Source: Paramicrobacterium sp051513965 (GTDB lineage: Bacteria > Actinomycetota > Actinomycetes > Actinomycetales > Microbacteriaceae). Taken from it: 64,000 nt of DNA. The stretch lies in assembly GCF_051513965.1 (NCBI RefSeq), contig NZ_CP195847.1, positions 310,001-374,000 on the forward strand, in the 5' to 3' direction. Below the pieces are notes generated by a model. It was not told where the DNA came from, ran no database searches, and saw nothing but the letters and a program-made list of their open reading frames with translations. Position 1 is the stretch's first letter. Each line of letters opens with the position of its first letter. Shown here in pieces: positions 1 through 8,355 of the stretch. Made by a program: the position numbers and the translations under genes.

Positions 1-858
1 GCGATGCTGCTGTCAGGGTGCACTGCTGCGTCAGCGGATGCCGCAAGCGGAACAGCCGAACAGGAGCCTCAGCGCCCAGTGCCCACGGCAACCGCAACGG
101 CTGTCGCCGCACCATCGGTCGCTGAGCTGGCCCCGGTGAGCGGATCTCTCTCCGGCGGAGACACCGTGACGATCACGGGCTCGTCGCTCTCCGGTGTCAC
201 GGGCGTCACCTTCGATGGCGTGGCTGCGACAAACGTCACCGTCGTCGACGCGAACACGGTCACCGCCGTCGCGCCGAGAGACGCGACGTATCAGCCGGGA
301 GACGCCGCCGTCGAGGTGCAGGTCGGCGAGCAGACCATCGCGGCGGGAAACGACCTCGTCTACGAGTACCAGGCGATCACCCCGGTCGACCATCAGATGC
401 AGTACGCGCTGTCGTACTGGAAGGACTACAACGACGAGGTCTGGGGTGACTTCAACCCGCGGGGCGGAGACTGCGCGAACTTCGTGTCGCAGACCCTCGT
501 GGCTCGGGGCTGGTCGCAGACGTCGACCTGGTACAACAACAGCGGTTCGGCGTCGAGCACGTGGTCGTTCGTCCCCTCACTTGATAACTGGCTAAAATCC
601 GGCGGCCCCGACGTGACGCGGCTGTCGATCGAGGAGCGCAACAAGGTCAAGGTCGGCGATGTCGCGGTCTTCAGCTGGAGCGGAACCACCTATCGAGACC
701 ACGTCATGATCGTCTCCGACGTCATTCCGCAGGAAGACGGCACGAACAAGATCGAACTCGTTGGGCACAACCTCGACTACGACTTCCGCGATCTCGACGA
801 GACACTCACCGAGGAGCACCCGGGCGGCACAGCCTGGTTCTACTCGATTCCCGAGTAA
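1..858 (+). CDS. Lipoprotein with IPT/TIG and amidase_6 domains (5' partial)
   Basis: Cell-surface lipoprotein that probably cleaves peptides or wall material. The frame is open to the window edge, and the lipobox (LLSGC) lies only a few residues in, so the basic and hydrophobic parts of the signal peptide are missing and the true start is upstream. After a Thr/Pro/Ala-rich linker there is an IPT/TIG-like Ig fold (about residues 38-120, with SGSLSGGDTVTITGSSLSG). The C-terminal half looks like a putative amidase_6 domain: GDCANFVSQ carries the likely catalytic Cys, and YRDHVMIVSD the likely His. Trp-rich spacing (W..YNN, W.F..) is typical of that family. The following gene, pgm, is on the opposite strand and converges on this one. 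Substrate is not known. Confidence 0.8.
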   Translation, partial: AMLLSGCTAASADAASGTAEQEPQRPVPTATATAVAAPSVAELAPVSGSLSGGDTVTITGSSLSGVTGVTFDGVAATNVTVVDANTVTAVAPRDATYQPGDAAVEVQVGEQTIAAGNDLVYEYQAITPVDHQMQYALSYWKDYNDEVWGDFNPRGGDCANFVSQTLVARGWSQTSTWYNNSGSASSTWSFVPSLDNWLKSGGPDVTRLSIEERNKVKVGDVAVFSWSGTTYRDHVMIVSDVIPQEDGTNKIELVGHNLDYDFRDLDETLTEEHPGGTAWFYSIPE

Positions 859-879
859 CGCCGGCCGCCCGAGCTGAGG

Positions 880-2502
880 TTACGACTCGAGCGCGGCATC
901 CACGATTCTCTTCGCCTCGGCCAGCACCTGCTCAAGATGCTCGTCGCCGCGGAATGACTCCGCGTAGATCTTGTAGACGTCTTCGGTGCCGCTCGGCCGC
1001 GCCGCGAACCACGCGTTCTCGGTCACGACCTTGACGCCTCCGATCGCCGCACCATTGCCGGGCGCCTCCGACAGCGTTGCTGTGATCGTCTCGCCCGCGA
1101 GTTCCGAGACGCTGATCGCGTCGCCGTCGAGTTTCTTCAGCGCCGCCTTCTGCTCAGGCGTGGCGGGAGCGTCCACTCGGCGGTACGCGGGAGCACCAAA
1201 GCGTTCGGTCAGCACGGTGTACAGCTCCGATGGCGATCTGCCGGTCACAGCGCGAATCTCTGCCGCCAGCAGGCACAGCAGGATGCCGTCCTTATCGGTC
1301 GTCCAGACGCTGCCGTCCTTGCGGAGGAAGCTCGCCCCCGCGCTCTCCTCGCCACCGAACCCGACCGAGCCGTCGATGAGCCCGGGCACGAACCACTTGA
1401 ATCCGACCGGCACTTCCCAGAGGGCGCGATCGAGGGATGCCGCGACGCGGTCGATCATCGAACTTGAGACGAGCGTCTTTCCGATCGCCGCCTCCGGGTG
1501 CCAGCCGGAGCGGTGCTGGTAGAGGTAGTCGATCGCCACGGCCAGGAAATGGTTCGGGTTCATGAGGCCGCCGTCGGGAGTGACGATGCCGTGTCTGTCG
1601 GCATCCGCGTCGTTTCCCGTGAGGATGTCGAAGTCGCTCCGGTGCGCCAGCACCGAGGCCATGGCGGAGGGGCTCGACGGGTCCATGCGGATCTTGCCGT
1701 CCCAGTCGAGCGTCATGAAGCGCCACGTCGGGTCGACCGTCGGGTTCACGACCGTGAGGTCGAGGCTGTAGCGCTCGGCGATCGCCTGCCAGTAGTGCAC
1801 GCTCGCGCCGCCGAGGGGATCGGCGCCGATGCGGATGCCGGAGCGGCGGATGGCCTCCATGTCGATGATGTTCTCGAGGTCACCCACGTAGCGTCCGCGG
1901 AAGTCGTAGGTGTCGACGGCGCTCGGCTCGGCGCGCTTCACGCCCGCGAGGTTCTCTTCGATCAGCTGGTTCGCACGATCGGCGATCCACGTGGTCGCGT
2001 CGCTGTCGGCCGGGCCGCCGTGCGGCGGGTTGTACTTGAAGCCGCCGTCGCTCGGCGGGTTGTGGCTCGGCGTGATGATGATGCCGTCGGCCCGGTCGGT
2101 GTGCGTGGGGTCGTTGTTGTAGACGAGAATCGCGTGGCTCAGCGCGGGAGTCGGAACGAAGTCGTCGAACTCGTCGATCTTCACGTGCACGCCGTTTCCG
2201 ACCAGCACCTCGAGCGCGGTCGTGCGTGCGGGGGCGCTGAGCGCGTGGGTGTCCGCGCCGAGGAACAGCGGCCCGGTGACGCCGATGGACTCGCGGTACT
2301 CGACGATCGCCTGAGTCGTCGCCGCGATGTGGTGCTCGTTGAATGCCGTGTTCAGCGACGAGCCACGGTGTCCGCTCGTGCCGAAGACCACTCGCTGTGC
2401 CGCCACGGTCGGGTCGGGCACGAGCTCGTAGTAGGCGGAGATGAGGGCGGCGACGTCGACGAGGTCGGCGTCAGTGGCGGGAGTACCAGCGCGATCGTTC
2501 AT
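880..2502 (-). CDS. pgm: Phosphoglucomutase, alpha-D-glucose phosphate specific
   Basis: Interconverts glucose 1-phosphate and glucose 6-phosphate in the cytoplasm, linking glycolysis with glycogen and wall-sugar synthesis. All four family loops are visible: TSGHRGSS near the N-terminus, the phosphoserine loop ITPSHNPPSDGG, the metal loop GNDADADRHG, the sugar loop GGEESAGASF, and the C-terminal phosphate-binding RPSGTED. At 540 aa it has the usual length of the E. coli-type Pgm. The start is an ATG, and the gene is divergent from pheA with only 34 bp between start codons, so the two promoters must overlap. Confidence 0.96.
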   Translation of the reverse strand: MNDRAGTPATDADLVDVAALISAYYELVPDPTVAAQRVVFGTSGHRGSSLNTAFNEHHIAATTQAIVEYRESIGVTGPLFLGADTHALSAPARTTALEVLVGNGVHVKIDEFDDFVPTPALSHAILVYNNDPTHTDRADGIIITPSHNPPSDGGFKYNPPHGGPADSDATTWIADRANQLIEENLAGVKRAEPSAVDTYDFRGRYVGDLENIIDMEAIRRSGIRIGADPLGGASVHYWQAIAERYSLDLTVVNPTVDPTWRFMTLDWDGKIRMDPSSPSAMASVLAHRSDFDILTGNDADADRHGIVTPDGGLMNPNHFLAVAIDYLYQHRSGWHPEAAIGKTLVSSSMIDRVAASLDRALWEVPVGFKWFVPGLIDGSVGFGGEESAGASFLRKDGSVWTTDKDGILLCLLAAEIRAVTGRSPSELYTVLTERFGAPAYRRVDAPATPEQKAALKKLDGDAISVSELAGETITATLSEAPGNGAAIGGVKVVTENAWFAARPSGTEDVYKIYAESFRGDEHLEQVLAEAKRIVDAALES

Positions 2503-2536
2503 TTCACCATTCTCTCAGGCCGCTAGGCTCTCTGCT

Positions 2537-3496
2537 ATGCCTCAGAACGACGATGACACCCTCCGCACGTACAGCTACCTCGGCCCGCGCGGAACGTTTA
2601 CGGAGGCAGCTCTCGCCCAGGTCCCTGAGGCGCAGGGGCAGCACTGGCGCAGCGTCAACAACGTCGGCGAGGCGATCTCCGATGTGGCCACGGGGGTGTC
2701 CTTCGGCGCCGTTGTCGCGGTTGAGAATTCGACCGACGGCGGTGTGACGGCGGTTCAGGATGCTCTCGCGACCACGCCCGGCCTTCGGATCCAAGGGGAG
2801 TACCTGGTCCCGGTCGATTTCTCGGTTGTCGCGCGCCGCGGCGTCACACTCGCCGACGTGCGCATGCTGAACGCGCACCCCGTCGCCTACGGACAGTGCC
2901 GCACGTGGATCGACGCCAACCTGCCGAACCACTCGCACATCCCCGTGACGAGCAATGTGGCGGCGGCCGCCAACCTGCTGGAGAGCGATGTGGCGGATGC
3001 CGCGGTCGCCCCTCCCAACATCACGGATCATTACGACCTGGAGGTGCTGGCCGAGCACATCGGAGACAACAGCAACGCAGTGACGCGCTTCGCCCTCGTG
3101 ACGATGTCGCGCAGCATCCCTGAACCCACCGGTGCGGATAAGACGAGCTTCGTCGCCGACCTCCCGAGCGATCAGCCGGGTGCCCTTCTCGACATGCTGG
3201 AGCAGCTCTCCACCCGCGGCGTGAACATGTCGATGATTCAGTCCCGTCCGATCGGCGACGCTCTCGGACGCTACCGTTTCGTGATCGACATCGACGGGCA
3301 CATCCGCGATGAGCGGGTCGCGGACGCTCTCATGGGCATCCGCCGTTTCAGCCCGAAGGTCACCTTCCTCGGCTCGTATCCACGGGCTGACAAGGCTCAG
3401 ATTCAGTTCGATGCGCGCTACAACGACGACGTGTACATCGAGGCGCGCGACTGGCTGCGCGGACTGCTTTCGGGCGAACCCGGCCTCGAGCAGTAG
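2537..3496 (+). CDS. pheA: Prephenate dehydratase
   Basis: Converts prephenate to phenylpyruvate in phenylalanine synthesis. The start is placed at the ATG reading MPQNDDD, because the frame upstream of it runs into the pgm 5' end. The N-terminus YSYLGPRGTFTEAAL and the catalytic segment NAVTRFALV (Thr-Arg-Phe motif) are typical of the dehydratase domain. An ACT regulatory domain follows (about residues 195-280, with MIQSRPIGDALGRYRF), which in this family binds Phe for feedback control. At 319 aa it matches the monofunctional actinobacterial enzyme, with no chorismate mutase domain. It is followed after 22 bp by a membrane-protein pair. Confidence 0.94.
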   Translation: MPQNDDDTLRTYSYLGPRGTFTEAALAQVPEAQGQHWRSVNNVGEAISDVATGVSFGAVVAVENSTDGGVTAVQDALATTPGLRIQGEYLVPVDFSVVARRGVTLADVRMLNAHPVAYGQCRTWIDANLPNHSHIPVTSNVAAAANLLESDVADAAVAPPNITDHYDLEVLAEHIGDNSNAVTRFALVTMSRSIPEPTGADKTSFVADLPSDQPGALLDMLEQLSTRGVNMSMIQSRPIGDALGRYRFVIDIDGHIRDERVADALMGIRRFSPKVTFLGSYPRADKAQIQFDARYNDDVYIEARDWLRGLLSGEPGLEQ

Positions 3497-3518
3497 CCAC
3501 ACGACGAAGGAGAGTGCG

Positions 3519-4037
3519 ATGGCCGACGCCGACACATCGTTCGACCCGCGATTCGATCCGCGGTTTCAACCCGGGTACGACCCGGAGAAGCACAGCGACG
3601 CGACTCGCGTCGACACGATAAAGGATGCCGCGGAGCAGCCGGCCAGCCCCCGCGATGCGCCCCTTCCCATCGTCGACGCCGAGGACCTAGAGCCCGGCGG
3701 CGAGCTTGACCAACCAGACACAGGGCAGGAGGATGCCGCGCCGCGACGTCTCGGTACGCTCGCGCTTCTCGTCCGCAACCCTTTCCTGTGGGTCATCGTG
3801 GTCGCGGGCGTCGCCCTCGTCGCCTGGGGCTGGAGTTCGTACTTGTCGGCGATCGAGACGACGCAGACCTTCATGTTCCGCGGCTATAACCCTGAAGACG
3901 AAGCGACCGCCGAGGACTACGCGACGGCGCAGTTCGTACTCGGGGTCGCTCCCCTTGCGATCGCTGTTGGCCTTCTCTCGATCGTCGGAACCGTGTTCTT
4001 CGGCGCGGTGACATGGTTCCGGGCGCATCGGAAATGA
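3519..4037 (+). CDS. Hypothetical two-helix membrane protein
   Basis: Product of 172 aa that I do not recognise. The start ATG is chosen for its GAAGGAGA Shine-Dalgarno 6 nt upstream. The first 85 or so residues are hydrophilic and acidic (Asp/Pro-rich, FDPRFDPRFQPGYDPEK). Two transmembrane helices follow: NPFLWVIVVAGVALVAWGW, and VLGVAPLAIAVGLLSIVGTV leading into FFGAVTWF. They are separated by an external loop of about 40 residues. The stop codon overlaps the next start as ATGA, so the two genes are translationally coupled and probably work together. Confidence 0.6.
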   Translation: MADADTSFDPRFDPRFQPGYDPEKHSDATRVDTIKDAAEQPASPRDAPLPIVDAEDLEPGGELDQPDTGQEDAAPRRLGTLALLVRNPFLWVIVVAGVALVAWGWSSYLSAIETTQTFMFRGYNPEDEATAEDYATAQFVLGVAPLAIAVGLLSIVGTVFFGAVTWFRAHRK

Positions 4038-4561
4038 CGGTTGACCGACGAATTTCTCGGCGTGCCCTCGTGATGACCACGGTGGGGATGCTGGTCCTGC
4101 TCGCGGGTATCCAATTCATCCTGTCGGGTTTTGCGCAGCGCTTCGAGTCGGCCGAGTCGGCAGTGACGATCCGTCATGAAGACGTGCCTTCTGACCTGAC
4201 GGACTACGTGTATTACGCAGCGGAAGGCAGCAGCCAGACGTTCGCCAAAGAGCACGTCGACCAGTTTGTCGAGAACCTGACCGTTGTGCTGCTCTCGAGC
4301 GCGGAACAGTCGGGAAGCTTTACCGTCACACCCATCGTCGCCTTCGTCAGTGATTCGAACCTCGTCGCAGTGGGGGCCGAACCTCCCATGTATGTGCTCT
4401 CCTTGCAGATGTACGGGGGCAACGTCTGGGAGCCTCACGCCTATATGATCCCTGGGTTTCTTGGGGCGCTGACGATGCTCGGTGGGCTGTTCTGGCTCGC
4501 CGCACGATGGCACGTGACGCAGCCTGATCGGCGTCGCGAGATTGACGAAAGGCGTGTCTAA
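4034..4561 (+). CDS. Hypothetical membrane protein, coupled to the preceding gene
   Basis: Product of 175 aa starting at the ATG of an ATGA overlap with the upstream gene. An in-frame upstream ATG at 4013 lies inside that gene and is less likely. There is one N-terminal helix (VMTTVGMLVLLAGIQFILSG), a soluble extracytoplasmic region of about 100 residues, and one C-terminal helix (IPGFLGALTMLGGLFWLAA). Together with its partner it resembles a small two-component membrane assembly of unknown function. No catalytic motif is visible. A spacer of 143 bp separates it from gdhA, in which I see no feature. Confidence 0.55.
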   Translation: MTVDRRISRRALVMTTVGMLVLLAGIQFILSGFAQRFESAESAVTIRHEDVPSDLTDYVYYAAEGSSQTFAKEHVDQFVENLTVVLLSSAEQSGSFTVTPIVAFVSDSNLVAVGAEPPMYVLSLQMYGGNVWEPHAYMIPGFLGALTMLGGLFWLAARWHVTQPDRRREIDERRV

Positions 4562-4704
4562 CAGCGAAACTGTGTCTGGCCCCACGAAAGGTCAAGCCCT
4601 CTGTCTCGGCGCTCCGCGCGCCGCCATCCCGCATGCGCGCGTGCCCGGACGAGCTTCAGCCGGCGCTGTCTGACGCTTTCCCGCAACACACAGAAAGACC
4701 GCAT

Positions 4705-6057
4705 GTGACGAATTCCACCGTCAATGACTACCTTCGCACCGTCTACGAGGCGGCCGTCGCGCGCAACGCGAATGAGCCAGAGTTCCACCAGGCCATGCAC
4801 GAAGTGCTCGAATCGATCGCGCCCGCTCTGGTCGAGCACCCGGAGTTCATCGAGGAGCGCATCCTCGAACGCCTCGTCGAGCCCGAGCGTCAGATCATGT
4901 TCCGGGTTCCGTGGACGGACGACAGCAACCGAGTGCAGGTGAACCGCGGATTCCGCGTTCAGTTCAACTCGGCTCTCGGCCCGTACAAGGGCGGCCTGCG
5001 CTTCCACCCGACGGTGAACCTGTCGATCATCAAGTTCCTCGGCTTCGAGCAGATCTTCAAGAACGCCCTCACCGGGCAGGGAATCGGCGGTGGCAAGGGC
5101 GGCAGCGACTTCGACCCGCACGGCAAGTCGGATGCCGAGGTCATGCGGTTCTGCCAGGCATTCATGGACGCCCTCTACCACCACATCGGCGAGTACACCG
5201 ACGTTCCCGCCGGAGACATCGGTGTCGGCGGCCGTGAGATCGGCTACCTGTTCGGCCGGTTCCGCAAGCTCACCAACCGTCACGAGTCCGGCGTTCTCAC
5301 CGGCAAGGGGCTCGGCTGGGGCGGCGCGCAGGTGCGCACCGAGGCGACCGGCTACGGCGCTGTGTTCTTCGCAGAGGAGATGCTCGCGGTCCGCGGCGAG
5401 GGCATCGAGGGCCGCACGGCGATCGTGTCGGGCTCGGGCAACGTCGCAACCTACGCCATCGAGAAGGTGCAGCAGCTGGGTGGCAAGGCCATCACGGCAT
5501 CCGACTCCTCGGGCTACATCGTCGACGAGGACGGCATCGACCTCGAACTGCTGAAGCAGATCAAGGAGGTCGAGCGTCTGCGCGTGTCCGAGTACGCGGC
5601 ACGCAAGTCGTCGGCGCGCTTCGTCGAGGGCGGGTCGGTCTGGGATGTTCCGGGCGACATCGCCCTGCCGAGCGCCACGCAGAACGAGCTCAGCCTTGAG
5701 GGCGCCCAGGCACTCATCAAGAACGGTGTCATCGCGGTCTCCGAGGGTGCGAACATGCCGACGCAGCCCGATGCCGTGCACGCCTTCCAGGAGGCCGGCG
5801 TGCTGTTCGGGCCGGGCAAGGCAGCGAACGCCGGCGGCGTCGCGACGAGCGCACTCGAGATGACCCAGAACGCGTCGCGCGAGCGCTGGTCGTTCGACGA
5901 CAGCGAGCGCCGTCTGCACGACATCATGCGCAACGTCCACCGTTCCGCATACGAGGCCGCAGAGCGCTACGGACACCCCGGCGACTACGTCGTGGGCGCG
6001 AACACCTCGGCGTTCGTCCAGGTCGCGAGCGCGATGCTGGCGCAGGGCGTCATCTGA
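4705..6057 (+). CDS. gdhA: Glutamate dehydrogenase, NADP-dependent type
   Basis: Interconverts 2-oxoglutarate plus ammonium and glutamate. The start is assigned to the GTG reading VTNSTVNDYLR. It gives 450 aa, the usual length of the hexameric NADP enzyme, whereas the upstream ATG at 4633 would add 24 unrelated residues. The substrate-binding region (YKGGLRFHPTVNLS, GGGKGGSDFDP with the catalytic lysine) and the nucleotide fold (IVSGSGNVATYAIEK) are complete. The gene stands alone between a small membrane-protein pair and a convergent DUF559 gene. The long frame antisense to it is a composition artefact. Confidence 0.96.
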   Translation: MTNSTVNDYLRTVYEAAVARNANEPEFHQAMHEVLESIAPALVEHPEFIEERILERLVEPERQIMFRVPWTDDSNRVQVNRGFRVQFNSALGPYKGGLRFHPTVNLSIIKFLGFEQIFKNALTGQGIGGGKGGSDFDPHGKSDAEVMRFCQAFMDALYHHIGEYTDVPAGDIGVGGREIGYLFGRFRKLTNRHESGVLTGKGLGWGGAQVRTEATGYGAVFFAEEMLAVRGEGIEGRTAIVSGSGNVATYAIEKVQQLGGKAITASDSSGYIVDEDGIDLELLKQIKEVERLRVSEYAARKSSARFVEGGSVWDVPGDIALPSATQNELSLEGAQALIKNGVIAVSEGANMPTQPDAVHAFQEAGVLFGPGKAANAGGVATSALEMTQNASRERWSFDDSERRLHDIMRNVHRSAYEAAERYGHPGDYVVGANTSAFVQVASAMLAQGVI

Positions 6058-6085
6058 CGGCATCCTGAACGCGCCTCAACGCAAC

Positions 6086-6132
6086 CGTCAAAAATGGCGG
6101 GGAATCCGCGCGATTCCCCGCCATTTTTGACG
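6086..6132. repeat. Perfect 47-bp palindrome (copy A)
   Basis: Two 21-bp perfectly complementary arms (6086-6106 and 6112-6132) surround a 5-bp centre. The outer core reads CGTCAAAAATGGCG and its complement. It lies between the convergent gdhA and DUF559 genes, so it could act as a bidirectional terminator. However, the palindrome at 7169-7215 has exactly the same length and agrees at 36 of 47 positions, which points to a dispersed repeat family. Confidence 0.85.
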
Positions 6133-6160
6133 TCTGCCTGCACGGGGCGTCATTGGGGCA

Positions 6161-7015
6161 TCAGGGAGACCAGCCGAGTGCCCGGAGACGTCGTTCGATG
6201 CGATCGCGAAGGTCCGGCAGATTTCCCAAGTCTCCTCCGGTGAACTGCAACTGCTCCCATCCTTCGTCGATGATCTCGTTGGTGCGTTGCACATCCGCCC
6301 GCCACTGCTTCTTGTCGGTTCGGTGGTGGTCACCGTGGTACTCGATTCCGAGCTTGTACTTCGGGTATGCGAGGTCGATAACGCGGTACCCCGGGGCATG
6401 CGTCAGGTTCAGTCGGAAGTTCGCCGTCGGGGTGGGGAGGGAGCTGACAGTGAGATCCACCCGTACGAGAGACTCAGGCCGAGAGGCTGAACGGTGGCTT
6501 GCGAGCGCCAGCGCATCGTCGAGGCGGCGAAACCACGCATGGTTCTTGCACCGGTCAGCTGCAGCTCGAAGCTTCGCCTCTGTCGTACGTGGGTTCTTCC
6601 AACATAAGAGACCATCAGCGGCCGCAACAAGATCGGGAACGTCGAGAATACTGCCGAGATCGCACCACGTGCGCTCGACGCTTGTGACAGGAAGATCGCT
6701 GACCACGTCACGGTCGGCTCGTGTCAGCACTGCACTGTGACCGATGACTCCCCGTCGACGAACTCGCGTGTGGGGCGCCGGCACCATTGCATGGATTCGT
6801 CGGTCGTTAACGAGCGGCAGCCACATGCCGTGAAGCTGAGCGGCCGTGATGTGGCTGAACACGATGCGCTCTGGCATGCGGCTGAGTAGTGCCGCACAGC
6901 GAAGCGCGAGCGTTGGCTCCTCCGACGTGAGCAGACGAGTCCCATGAAACGGCGCGATGAAGGCCGAGCTTCGCATCTGTGAGCGGGTCTGCCCTCGGTC
7001 GTGGCCGTCGTTCAC
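6161..7015 (-). CDS. DUF559 (PD-(D/E)XK-like) domain protein
   Basis: 284-aa protein of the type often annotated as DUF559 or AbiEi-like. The C-terminal third has the Vsr-like nuclease-fold signature: an upstream Glu (RPESLVRVD), the strand VIDLAYPKYKLGIEYHGDHH, and the following helix ending WEQLQF. The N-terminal part (VFSHITAAQLHGMWLP) resembles the winged-helix region found in front of DUF559 domains. The start is uncertain: the frame begins with GTG at 7015 without a clear Shine-Dalgarno, and an ATG at 6976 is the alternative. The gene lies alone between two related palindromes. Function in vivo is unknown; DNA cleavage is inferred from fold only. Confidence 0.8.
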   Translation of the reverse strand: MNDGHDRGQTRSQMRSSAFIAPFHGTRLLTSEEPTLALRCAALLSRMPERIVFSHITAAQLHGMWLPLVNDRRIHAMVPAPHTRVRRRGVIGHSAVLTRADRDVVSDLPVTSVERTWCDLGSILDVPDLVAAADGLLCWKNPRTTEAKLRAAADRCKNHAWFRRLDDALALASHRSASRPESLVRVDLTVSSLPTPTANFRLNLTHAPGYRVIDLAYPKYKLGIEYHGDHHRTDKKQWRADVQRTNEIIDEGWEQLQFTGGDLGNLPDLRDRIERRLRALGWSP

Positions 7016-7168
7016 GGATAGAGCGTGCGGGAGACCGTCGGGAATTGGGCGGAGGAAACGTATACCTCCAGAGTGATGTTTGTGCGGACCGGGCTCCCGC
7101 GTCGTTCGACATCTGTGGATGGTCGCTCATCGCCCGCCCCTGTGGGCGGAGAGGCGACCCGGAACCCA

Positions 7169-7215
7169 CGTCAAAAGTGGCGAGAAAAACGTCGGATTCG
7201 TCGCCGTTTTTGACG
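7169..7215. repeat. 47-bp imperfect palindrome (copy B)
   Basis: Same length as the palindrome at 6086-6132 and identical at 36 of 47 positions, including the terminal CGTCAAAA and TTTTTGACG. The arms pair imperfectly. It lies upstream of the DUF559 gene and downstream of the lipid kinase gene. Confidence 0.8.
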
Positions 7216-7216
7216 G

Positions 7217-7345
7217 GTGCGTTGTGGGGCGCGCGGGGCGTGGCGGGTGCGCGCGGGGCGCGGGGCGTGGTGCGTGGGGGCCCGGGGCGGGCGCGCGGGA
7301 CGGGCGCGTGCGGCGCGGGACCAGCGCGCGGCGTGTCAGCGGGAC
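7217..7345. other. GC-rich low-complexity spacer
   Basis: About 130 bp made almost only of G and C, with repeated GGGGCG, GCGCGGGGC and GGGGCGTGG words on the plus strand. It reaches just past the 3' end of the lipid kinase gene. No gene is supported here. Clustered G-runs could form G-quadruplexes. With the palindrome before it, this fills the 320-bp gap between genes. Confidence 0.6.
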
Positions 7346-8319
7346 GCCGGAACCCTGACGGCCAGCGCGCCCGCGTCGACCGAGAAGCGTACGATGCTCG
7401 CCGTGCCCACCTCGTCGCCGTCGAGCTCGAGCTCCTGCGGATCGTCCGGGCGCACGGTGACCCCGGGGGAGCGCAGGTACGTGACGGTGCTGTCCTTGCC
7501 CTCGGAGGCCTTGAGGATGCGACGGCCGATGCTCGACCGGCGCAACACGCCGTTCTCCCACCGGACCTTCCGCCACACCTGCAGCCAGCCGAGCACTCCC
7601 TTGGGCTGCAGCACGGCGACATCGAGCTCGCCGTCATCGATGAGCGCGTCGGGCAGCAGCTCGATCCCCGCGGGAAGTGTGCCGCAGTTGGCGACGAGGA
7701 TCGTACTGACGTGAGCGCCGTGCGGCGCGGCATCCTTCAGCTGATACCGGATGCGGAACGGCTTGATGCCGGAGAGTGAGCGCACCACGGCATCCGCGTA
7801 GGCGAGCCAGCCGACCGACTTCTTGAGGTCATCGTTGGTGTTGGCGATCATCTGCGCGTCGATGCCCATGCCCGCCATCACGAGAAACACGTACTCGTCG
7901 ACTGCGCCACCCACCTCGGATCTGACCTCTGCGATACCGAGGTCGATCGTGCGCGTGTCGCCGGTGTAGGCGACGGCCATCGCATGCTTGACGTTGGAGA
8001 GTGGCAGGTCCAGGTTGCGTGCCAAGAGGTTGCCCGTGCCAGCGGGAACGATCGCGAGCGGGACGCCCGAATCACGGAGCCCTTCGGCCACGCTGCGCAC
8101 GGTTCCGTCGCCGCCGGCTGCCACGACGATCGACGCTCCGTCGGCTGCCGCCTGCTTCGCAACGGCGGCTCCGGGGTCGTCGACCGTGGTCTCGACGAAC
8201 GTCGGTTCGCCCCACCCATGCTCGGCGGCTCCATCGGTGAAGACACGCTTCAACCGGTCGGGATCCGTCTTCACCGGGTTGTAGACGACCGCGGCGAACT
8301 TCTGCTGATCGTGGCTCAT
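7336..8319 (-). CDS. Diacylglycerol kinase family lipid kinase
   Basis: 327-aa lipid kinase, probably phosphorylating diacylglycerol or a related lipid at the membrane. The catalytic domain shows the family marks: KQAAADGASIVVAAGGDGT (GGDGT nucleotide loop) and VPLAIVPAGTGNLLARNLDLP about 30 residues later, followed by the beta-sandwich domain (GMGIDAQMIANTNDDLKK). Length is normal for the DgkB/YegS-like class. ATG start; divergent from serS with 36 bp between start codons. Exact substrate cannot be told from sequence. Confidence 0.88.
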   Translation of the reverse strand: MSHDQQKFAAVVYNPVKTDPDRLKRVFTDGAAEHGWGEPTFVETTVDDPGAAVAKQAAADGASIVVAAGGDGTVRSVAEGLRDSGVPLAIVPAGTGNLLARNLDLPLSNVKHAMAVAYTGDTRTIDLGIAEVRSEVGGAVDEYVFLVMAGMGIDAQMIANTNDDLKKSVGWLAYADAVVRSLSGIKPFRIRYQLKDAAPHGAHVSTILVANCGTLPAGIELLPDALIDDGELDVAVLQPKGVLGWLQVWRKVRWENGVLRRSSIGRRILKASEGKDSTVTYLRSPGVTVRPDDPQELELDGDEVGTASIVRFSVDAGALAVRVPASR

Positions 8320-8355
8320 ATCAGAAACTTACCCGGTTCCGCTTAGACTTGAGCT

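Noticed and set aside
4558..6063. A 501-codon open frame antisense to gdhA
   Set aside because: High GC keeps antisense frames open. The product has no recognisable domain, whereas gdhA on the other strand is complete.
6086..6132. Palindrome A as simply the gdhA terminator
   Set aside because: Possible, but its likeness in length and sequence to the copy at 7169-7215 is not explained by that alone. Kept as a repeat with the terminator role open.
8320..8355. T-box or other riboswitch before serS
   Set aside because: Only 36 bp lie between the divergent start codons, too short for such a leader.
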